From Flavobacteriales bacterium (GTDB taxonomy: Bacteria; Bacteroidota; Bacteroidia; Flavobacteriales_D; Sanyastnellaceae), in NCBI GenBank assembly GCA_028823435.1, contig JAPKBK010000060.1, positions 1-9,083 of the forward strand: 9,083 nt of DNA, written 5' to 3'. The translations under genes were made by a program, and so were the position numbers. The notes beneath the pieces were generated by a model that saw only the letters and a list, made by a program, of their open reading frames with translations, searched no databases and was not told the origin of the DNA. Every line of letters begins with the position of its first letter. The first letter of the stretch is position 1. Shown here one piece after another: positions 1 to 8,000 of this stretch.

Positions 1-105
1 ATGATGTTCCAGAATACGGATGTATTTATACAGATGGTTTTGGCGCTTTCAATGCAACATTCAGTGCAGCAGATTGTGTTTCTTATGGAGGAACGCCTTG
101 TGAAG
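1..105 (+). repeat. 222-bp tandem repeat, copy A (left end cut by window)
   Basis: Bases 1-105 recur at 223-327 with three mismatches by eye: A56/G278, A63/G285 and T98/A320. In the reading frame two are silent (Ala, Pro) and one changes Ser to Gly. Identity reaches the first base of the window, so the repeat probably extends further left. The repeat lies wholly inside coding sequence and keeps the frame (222 = 74 codons). Confidence 0.95.
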
Positions 106-515
106 CGCCAGTAGTAGGAGTAGAAGGTTGTCTTGATGCAAATGCATCTAACTATGATGCTTCTGCAACAACTCAAGCATACGATCAATACGGAAATCTT
201 GTTTGTATTTATGCTTCTTGTGATGATGTTCCAGAATACGGATGTATTTATACAGATGGTTTTGGCGCTTTCAATGCGACATTCGGTGCAGCAGATTGTG
301 TTTCTTATGGAGGAACGCCATGTGAAGAGGTAGTTATTGTATTAGGAGGATGTATGTATGAAAATGCGAACAACTACAATGCACTTGCAAACGATGACGA
401 TGGTTCATGTGTTTTTCTATCTTCAACCTGTCTAGGTGATCTAGATGGTGACAATACAGCAGGGACTTCTGACCTTTTGGCTTTGTTGTCTACGTTTGGT
501 ACTGTTTGTGACTAA
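1..515 (+). CDS. C-terminal part of a secreted repeat protein with a dockerin-like tail (5' end outside window)
   Basis: The open frame runs from base 3 to a TAA at 513-515 and gives 170 residues; no start is visible, so this is the end of a longer protein. It alternates two elements. One is a block beginning CDDVPEYGC and ending TPCE, seen twice 74 residues apart. The other is a short cysteine motif, GCLDANASNYDASA at 126-167 and GCMYENANNYNALA at 348-389, closing with GSC or LVC. Motifs of the GCxxxxAxNYxxxAxxDDGSC kind are common in secreted proteins of marine Bacteroidota. The last 28 residues (429-512) start CLGDLDGDNTAG, continue DLLALLSTFG and end in Cys-Asp; they resemble half a type I dockerin, a single EF-hand loop with Asp at loop positions 1, 3, 5 and 12. 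Role unknown; a cell-surface or extracellular structural or adhesive protein is my inference. It converges with the peptidase gene, leaving 14 bp between stops. Confidence 0.85.
   Translation, partial: DVPEYGCIYTDGFGAFNATFSAADCVSYGGTPCEAPVVGVEGCLDANASNYDASATTQAYDQYGNLVCIYASCDDVPEYGCIYTDGFGAFNATFGAADCVSYGGTPCEEVVIVLGGCMYENANNYNALANDDDGSCVFLSSTCLGDLDGDNTAGTSDLLALLSTFGTVCD
223..327 (+). repeat. 222-bp tandem repeat, copy B
   Basis: This is the second copy of the block at 1-105, encoding the segment from Asp-Val-Pro-Glu-Tyr-Gly to Thr-Pro-Cys-Glu. After 327 the copies diverge abruptly: the following linker is Ala-Pro-Val-Val after copy A and Glu-Val-Val-Ile after copy B. The next cysteine motif is then only weakly similar (GCLDANASNY against GCMYENANNY). 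The sharp fall in identity suggests recent duplication or gene conversion limited to this block. Confidence 0.93.
429..512 (+). other. C-terminal dockerin/EF-hand-like tail of the first protein
   Basis: Reading C-L-G-D-L-D-G-D then G-T-S-D-L-L-A-L-L, this tail matches the end of the giant protein encoded at 2014-2100 at 14 of 30 aligned positions counted by eye (including the Ser two residues before the first Cys). Cysteines sit three residues from the start of the aligned block and one residue from the protein end. The DxDxDxxxGxxD spacing fits a calcium-binding loop. Only one loop is present, whereas a classical dockerin has two. Confidence 0.75.
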
Positions 516-529
516 ACTGCAAAGCGTGT
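516..529. other. Convergent intergenic gap of 14 bp
   Basis: Two convergent stop codons (TAA ending at 515 on plus, TAA at 532-530 on minus) are separated by 14 bases. I see no hairpin followed by a T run here or just inside either gene, so transcripts from the two sides may overlap. Confidence 0.7.
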
Positions 530-1972
530 TTATGGGGCGGGGATGTATTTGTCGATGAGCATAATCATCGATGCCATGGTGGCAGCCCCCAATTCCAATT
601 CTCTTTTGTGTACGTTTTCAAAAACGTCTGAAGTACTGTGGTGGAAATCAAAGTAACGTTGGCCATCTGGAACGAGTCCTATTAACAATGGGCGCCTCTC
701 AAGTTGCTTTAATGGACCGATGTCAACTCCTGACCATCCCTTTTTGAATCGGTGTATGTTGTACTGTTCGAAAAGGGGCTTCCAGCTTTTTACAATGTCC
801 ACAAGTGAGTCTGTGGCGTCCATACTGAATCCACGTGGACTGAAGCCTCCAGCATCTGACTCCATGGCTGCAACGTAAACGTGTTCGTTTTGTGCGAGTT
901 CAGAAGCTGCAATTTCAGCGTATTTAATGCCCCCTCGATTTCCATTTTCCTCGTTAATAAAAAGGACGAATCTGATTGTTCTTCGGGGCGTATATCCGAT
1001 GGCTTTCAGGGCGCGAAGTACTTCTATGGTATGAACGATGCCAGCGCCGTCATCGTGCGCACCCTCTCCGATGTCCCAAGAGTCGAGATGGCCACCTAGC
1101 GTAATTATTTCATTCGGCAATTCCGATCCAGTCCATTCTCCGATGACGTTTCCTTGCTCTACATCTGGCAAAGCCTCACAGTTCATTTGGAATGTGACTT
1201 GGAGGTCAGGATCTGTTTTATAGAGTTGGGCCAGTTTTCGCGCATCCACTGTTGAAATGGCTGCTGCTGGGATTCGAGTGACATCCTCAGCGTAGTACAT
1301 CGCGCCTGTATGAGGCAATGTGTCCAGAGAATGTGTGAGAGATCGTACCAATGCCCCTACAGCGCCTGCTTTAGAAGCGTAAATAGCGCCTTGACCTCTT
1401 TGGTCGTTTGCACCGCCATATGCAGAACCTGTATTGATGAGGACAGGATCCATCGCGCGATTGAAGAGCACAATTTTACCTTCGGTTTTGCTCCTTGGCA
1501 TTGTGTCTAAGTCGCTCAGGTGTTTGACGACAATTATTTCAGCAGAAATAGGGGCGTTGTGAGGCGTTTCTATAGATCCACCCAAAGCGGTGATGTGAAG
1601 ATCGAACGTCTCTCCCGAGGACATTTCAACAGACGCATTTGCGATATCTCCCCGCGTCCAGCTTGGGACCACTACGGGCATGACGTAAACGTTGTCGGCC
1701 CCATAGTCACGTAACAATTGTGCACCCCATTCCATGGCTTGAGCCGCTTCAGGAGAGCCACTGAGCCGATGCCCTATCGTTTTTGTAAGGACACGTAGGT
1801 TCTCGTATGCCTCCCCATTTGTAAGCACCTCATCGTAAATGGATCGGATCACAGCGGAATCCGATGGGGTGGAGGTTTGGCCTAGGATTGTGCCAAATCC
1901 ATGTAGAAAAAGAAAGCAGACACCAATTAAAATTGATTTGGTGATTGCGTGTATATAATTTCGATTGTTCAT
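530..1972 (-). CDS. Exported M28 family zinc metallopeptidase, carboxypeptidase Q-like
   Basis: The 480-residue protein has an N-terminal hydrophobic signal segment (about residues 12-30, likely cut near Gly31-Gln32). A protease-associated (PA) domain insertion lies at about 125-260, and the M28 catalytic domain at about 270-475. The expected ligands for two zinc ions are visible: His295 and Asp297 in GGHLDSWD, Asp307 in HDDGAG, the Glu341-Glu342 pair in NEENG (one the general base), Asp373 in MESDAGG and a His at 444-445 in FDFHHSTSD. The order and the FHHS and ESDAG signatures closely match human carboxypeptidase Q (M28B), which removes N-terminal residues from dipeptides and small peptides. 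Periplasmic or outer-surface peptide degradation is inferred; there is no C-terminal sorting domain. The start is the only ATG before the signal peptide; no Shine-Dalgarno is seen, as usual in Bacteroidota. It lies 38 bp downstream of the giant gene, probably in one transcript. Substrate is unknown. Confidence 0.93.
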   Translation of the reverse strand: MNNRNYIHAITKSILIGVCFLFLHGFGTILGQTSTPSDSAVIRSIYDEVLTNGEAYENLRVLTKTIGHRLSGSPEAAQAMEWGAQLLRDYGADNVYVMPVVVPSWTRGDIANASVEMSSGETFDLHITALGGSIETPHNAPISAEIIVVKHLSDLDTMPRSKTEGKIVLFNRAMDPVLINTGSAYGGANDQRGQGAIYASKAGAVGALVRSLTHSLDTLPHTGAMYYAEDVTRIPAAAISTVDARKLAQLYKTDPDLQVTFQMNCEALPDVEQGNVIGEWTGSELPNEIITLGGHLDSWDIGEGAHDDGAGIVHTIEVLRALKAIGYTPRRTIRFVLFINEENGNRGGIKYAEIAASELAQNEHVYVAAMESDAGGFSPRGFSMDATDSLVDIVKSWKPLFEQYNIHRFKKGWSGVDIGPLKQLERRPLLIGLVPDGQRYFDFHHSTSDVFENVHKRELELGAATMASMIMLIDKYIPAP

Positions 1973-2010
1973 GCGTGCAATCTACTCTAAACTCTGTGAG
2001 ATATTTATAC
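1973..2010 (-). other. 38-bp spacer between giant gene and peptidase gene
   Basis: This short AT-rich spacer separates the giant gene's stop codon from the peptidase ATG on the same strand. It holds no hairpin with a T tail and no clear TAnnTTTG box, so the sequence offers no reason to separate the two transcription units. Co-transcription is an inference from spacing. Confidence 0.55.
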
Positions 2011-5000
2011 TTACTCGCACGCGCCACCATAAGCGCCGAGAAGCTCCAAGAGATCTATGACGCCTATAAATCCGTCGAGGTCATAGTCTCCAGTGCAGTC
2101 GGATGCGATAACGCCACATGACACATTTATTGTGTGACAAATTGTATAGGCAGAGGGTCCCAATTTACCTTCATCACAACAATAAACAGTCAGGCAAACG
2201 TTGTAGTTTCCTCCAGAATTGTAACAATGTATCGGACAGTCAGGAAGAGAAGGGTTGTAGATGTTTCCATCTCCGAAATCCCAGCTTATACAGATGTTCG
2301 GGTCTTGTCCAATCAAATTCGTCGCGCAAAACCACATCTGATCACATCCTGTTGTAGGACAACTTGTATTTGTACCCCATTCAAAGTCAACCTCCTGAGG
2401 AACCTCGCATCCACCACCTGGGCAAGTAACGGTGTCTGTAAATGTCCAAGACTGTGTCTGACCTTGCGCGCAACAAAAGACATCTAACGTTACAGCATAT
2501 GTGCCTCCTGATGGATAGCAATGCGTATATCCTTGAGCGAATGAGACATTTTGCAAAGGAGCAGAGCCATCCCCCCAGTCGATGTTAATACACAGGTCGA
2601 ACAGATCTACTTGACAGCTGCTTAACATGATGGGTGCTAGCCCAAAGGAACAGCAGATATCCCCATCGGTATCAGTGGATGTGCCAAGGTCAACGAGGCC
2701 CAGTCCCACCTCTAAATTGCTGCAGTTGCCGAAGCAGTCATCAAACACGACAGGCTCTTGACAACAATTTACAACGACTTCATGACAGTGTTCTGAACTG
2801 CAGATTTCTCCCAGCGTTGAAACACCTTCAATTGAATAACACACCTCGTATACACCGGGGTTTAAATCGAAGCTGAAGTTGTATCCACCCCCATAACTTA
2901 AGCTACTCAAATTTATAATGTTTCCGCTGTACTCTACGCCTGAAATAGTATACTCAGGGTTTTGGTACGACACCATATTGGGCCCTATAAATTGAGTGCC
3001 TGTAAATTCGATGTGACATTTATCTGCTCCTGGTACTTCAGTAATGGCTTCCCAGAACGAATTTCTCACATAACAATCGGGGACACAATCGCAAAATGCA
3101 GTTGCAGTGAATCCAAAGGCATTCGATCCATCGGCGCAACATTTAATTTTCACAGTGACAGGATAGTCAGTACATCCATCGGTATAACAATGTTCTACAG
3201 GAGATCCCAGAGGAAGGTTGATTTGACTGGTGCCGTCTCCCCAGATGATATCCATACACAATGTGCTTGGAGTTGCTCCATTTGCTGAAGAAATCAAAGG
3301 ATTTATAGACCAAAGACAACATGCCACATCCTCATTCACTCCATCACCATCAATGTCAGTTGAGTAAAGAGATGTGCCTAATGACAGAAGCTGTAGGTCT
3401 AACATGTCGGCTTCTGAAAACTGGCAACTGTCGCAGTTGATAAATTCCATCTCTAAAAGACCAGACGTTTTGGGGCACCCATAACTGTTTTCAGCGGTAA
3501 GTGAATAGTCTCCATCCTGAGTCATTGTGATGCATCTCGTCATCCCTACGATTGTAGATACATTTGACCCCGGTGGGATGTAATTCCATTCATAGGTTGC
3601 GAGCCCAAGTGGTCCACAGACGGTTTTTCCAGAATCACAAGCGATGTAGCAACCTGTGGGTACTTCACATAGATTGGGGCAAGGGTGAACGGTCTCATTT
3701 GCAGAACCTTTGCACCCAGTGAGAGGATCAATCGCCACGACAGTATAGATGCCCTCAGACAAGGTTGTAAATGTTTGTCCTGTTTGTCCTCCAGTCCAAA
3801 CATAATTAAGCGATGGGTCTAATGGGTCAACGAATAGTGTGACTTCTGAGCCTTCACAAGGTGGGTCAGGAAAGGTTCCTATTTGTACTGTTGGACTTTG
3901 CGCAACAGTGATTGCAAGGTCATATGCGTTATTGCATCCAGAGATGGCATCAACCACTTTTAATGTAAATATATCATTTCCAGTTATTTGATACGCGCAG
4001 ACCTCAATTGAGTTTGTTGTTCCTAGTAAATTACCAGCCAAATTGAACCATTCATAGAGGTAGTTGCCCTGGGGTGCGAGTAACGTTGTACACTCTCCTT
4101 CACAAAGGATACTTGGTCCAGTTATAAATGCAGGGACCAAGGGCCATTGTTGTACAAGAACGGGGTCTAGTTCTGTTGTACATCCAGTCAGAGGGTTGAA
4201 AATTGTAGCACCGTATTCTCCTTCAGAAGTCACAGGTAAAGAAGGTCCTATTCCAACTTGAGTTCCTGGGTCGGGGGACCACCAAATGACTTGGGAAGGC
4301 GGAGAAGGAAATAATTCTAGTATTTCAGATCCACCGAAGCAGAACTTGAAATCACCATCGAAAGAGGTGATGGTTTCAGTCGCTGGTAAGTCATTCACAA
4401 CAAGACCTATGTTGTCACTAAACTGACATCCATTTGCATGGGTGGCTATAACACTGACAATGGGATTATAAGGTCCGCTAAGGCCATCTGTAAAGGCGTT
4501 TTGTGCAAACGAATGTTGTGGGCTCTCACCATTAAAAACAGCATCATTTGTTGCGCCTACAGATGTGTCATCGAAATTCCAATTGAAACTTATTGCACCT
4601 GCACATGTCGCATTGAAAGCTGAGGTCTCTTCCAAACAAAGAACAGGAGGGGTTGCAGATATGATTACTGGTCCAGGAATAGTGATTGCCTGCGTAACAT
4701 CATCAATGCATCCAGATGAATGGGTCGCTATTAAGTTGGCAGTGTAAGCAGCGCCCGGGGTTAAACTTCCAAAACAAGCAGGTGAAACACTACTGCTGCC
4801 TGAGCCCACTGTTATATCAATTGAACTTAGAGATGTCCCAGGCAGATATGCCGTTTCATCTGTCACACACAACTGTGGTGCATCAGTTGGGCTAGGTGCA
4901 CAACTGACTGCAGTCCCGAATTGAGCAATCATCGCCACATCCACAACGACCATTTCCGATGAGACTGTACAAAAAGCTGTCCCAGAAGCATTTGGAACTT

Positions 5001-8000
5001 GGCCAGTTACAACAACGTTATAATATCCAATTTCTGTGTACGTATGAGATGTTGGATTAGAACATGACCCACCACTTAAATCTCCGAAATTCCAACACAT
5101 GTTTGTGACATTTGAAGAATTCCCTGAATGACTGAACCCCCAACTGTCACAATATCCACCTGTCAGAGACGCAGAGGTAATCTCAGGAGGGGTATGGGGT
5201 TCTAGATCACAGCATGGCCCAACACATCCGCCCGATGCTAATTCATATATGGTAATCGATTCTGTATTGGTGCAGTTTGACGGATTTTCAGTAATCGTTA
5301 GCGTATAGGTATAGGAACTTGGTAAAGTGCCTCCTTGCCAGTTGTGCGTAATGGTCGGTGTTGCGCTCCCACCCGGGCTCCAGCTGTACGTGTAGTTGGG
5401 GTTATATGGCGCCACAATTTCAGTAGAGCTAGGGAGTCCATCTACCAGCGTACTTGGACCATTTGTTGTTAAATTCAACATAGGGGCTGGTAAGATTCCA
5501 ATCGTGGTACCACCAGAAGAGGGGCATCCATTCGTGTCTATGGTTTCGACGATATAGTTTCCAGCACTTGTTGTATTTATTGTACTTGTCGTTGGATAGG
5601 ATCCGCCCCAATTAAAAGATCCGAATGATGTCGCGTTAGTTACCGCTAACGTTCCAGATGTTCCAACACAGAAATCGGTTCCAACAACAAGAGGAACCAT
5701 TGCTCGATTTAGGTTTATGACTTTAGTGTAGAGGATCTGATTTCCGCATAATTCCGCTGTGGCTGTAATCGTCACATTGACAGCGTTACTTGGGATGTCA
5801 TTCCACTGTATTTGAATGTCCTGTGTGCCTTGGCCATCTACAACACTTCCGAATTGAGTAGGAGATATCGTCCAGTGAATCGATGCATCTGGGTGAAGTC
5901 CCAAAAGTGAATAATCTGCATCTTCGTTCGCACACGGTGCGTCAGGAGAGGTGATTGTTAAGCCGGGGTCTAGCGTAAGTTCTTCAACGAGTAATGAAAA
6001 AGGATTAGACTTGCAGTAGGGCGCTTCAGCCATTTGATAGTGAGCCTCCAGCACGAATGGCCCTGTCGCTCCCCATGTCACTTCAGTATATAAGCCTACA
6101 TATGGATTTGCTGCAGGGACTCCTGTTGTGGCACTTGGCGTCCAAATCACATTAAGTCCTTGACTTGCCGCCACTTCGTAAATATAACTTGGGGAAGTTG
6201 CACAGACCTCTATGGGCCCAGTAATCGCGGCAGGCGCTGCCACTTCATGTACAGTGACGAAGGCAGTAACGGGAGTGTTACAGTATAAATCTGGATTGGT
6301 GGCATTGAGCGCTGCTGTGACAGTATAATTCCCTGCTGAGGTCCATGTTATGTCAATCGTGTTTCCGGAAACTGTGGTTTGAGGAAACCCTCCAGAATTC
6401 ATCCAGTCAAAAACACCACCTAAATTTCCAGAAGCTGTAAATGTTGTGGTTTCACCGATACAAACATCAAATGGCGACGGACTGATATAAAACTTAGGCT
6501 TGACCTCAACATTTAATGTCGCAAAACCGGAACAGTCATTGGGGCCATGCCCTGGTAAATCTTGTAAAAAGTCACTGATATACGTGACATCGATTACGCC
6601 TGTACCTATTGTATTCCATTGAATTGTGACCACGGACCCCTCTTGATTGACAATATTCCCTCCTGTTACAGTCCAATTATAGTCGACGCTTGTCCATTTT
6701 GTTAAGTCATATGAAACGACTTCTCCTTCACAGACGATATCAGGTCCATTAATGGATCCATTGGCAGGGATAATTGGAATCTGAATTGACGTGGGGGTGT
6801 TGCAGTGTGCGGGCGTACAATTGTCCACCAACAATTCAACAGTTCCATATGGCCCCAGTCCCCATTGCACAAATATTTGGTCAGTGCTTTGACCGCTAAA
6901 TGGTATAGGGCTTCCTGAGGCATCAAACACGGACCACGTATAATCGGTACAGTCTGCGCTTGTAGAATAAGAGGAAGTGTCATTTTCACATAAAGTAGAT
7001 ATACACAGGATATCTGGACCGACAAGACTGTCCACCAGAACTTGATCTGTATATGTGTCAGCACATGTACAAAGTACATTCCCCTCTGGGCCGAGTATGT
7101 CACTGTAGACCGTTAGCGTGACGTCATAAAGGCCTGGGGTATCGTAAATATGAGCAGGATTTGTGGAGCTAACTGAAGAAAAAGAGAGTCCATCTCCGTA
7201 ATCCCAAAAATAATTTGACGCGCCAGCACTGCTCAAGTCTGTAAACTGAATGGGACTATCTAAACAAGCATTTCCTGTAGAACTGAAAAGTGCCTCAGGC
7301 CCCTCGAGTATTTCTATACAGATGGTATAGGTGACAGGCGTGAAATTTGGGTCTGCATTTGTGATGGTCACAGAGATATTTCCCGCACCGTGAGGTCCCC
7401 AGAGTACGTCTAATTCGGATGTGTTTTGGCCACCTGTGATGATGCCACCTTGTACATCCCAATCATATATAAAGCCTGAACCGAAAACTGGCGCAAAAGC
7501 GACAAGAGATGAATTTTCACACACTTTGATACATTCAAGAGGACCTTCAGATCCATCTCCATTGGAAGTGGTGGCAGGAGTTAGGGCAGGGTCCGAGAAG
7601 TCAATTATCCCACAATCATGACCACAATCAATCGTGATATTTATGAATCCTTCACAAAAAATAGTGAGACCATCAGGACCGTTGTATGATAAGTAATACG
7701 GCTGCAGATGATCTCCGCAACATGCTTCCTGATTTGCATTAGGTGACAACAAAATGTCCCACTGAGTTATCGCGCATCCGAGTGATGATATCTCATCATT
7801 CACAGTGAAATCAGAATAAAAGCACCCGCCATCACCCGTCCATCCATAACAATTCTCATAACCTAAAAAACCGTATCCATCATTTGTAAGTGCTTGGATT
7901 AGATCGAATACAACTTCGCCAGGAGCGAAGGATACAGTTACATCATACGTTGGCAATGTACAGGGGTCTTGAGCCTTTAGTTCAGAACATGCGAAACATG

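Noticed and set aside
1..327. CRISPR-like or mobile-element interpretation of the direct repeats
   Set aside because: The repeats are 105 bp or longer, in frame and encode protein; there are no short regular spacers, inverted ends or transposase.
133..333. Plus-strand open frame of 66 codons starting ATGATGCAAATG
   Set aside because: It is a shifted frame over the duplicated repeat. The true frame (codons beginning at base 3) gives a coherent repeat protein ending in a conserved tail.
2134..2487. Plus-strand open frame of 117 codons opposite the end of the giant gene
   Set aside because: It lies wholly antisense to a well-supported coding frame, has no recognisable domain or signal peptide, and its composition looks like a reverse-strand shadow.
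2962..3288. Plus-strand open frame of 108 codons opposite the giant gene
   Set aside because: It is antisense to the conserved PKD-like module 1 region, and its protein has no recognisable motif; the minus-strand frame explains the sequence.
6702..7103. Minus-strand open frame of 133 codons overlapping the giant gene in another frame
   Set aside because: The giant frame is continuous here and encodes repeat units with the expected landmarks; the alternative product has no domain.
7987..7998. Possible lipoprotein cysteines at residues 15 and 18 of the giant protein
   Set aside because: The preceding residues (FFA and CFA) do not fit a lipobox, which needs Leu or a similar residue at -3. The hydrophobic core continues past Cys15, and a normal signal peptidase I site after LKA-23 fits better.
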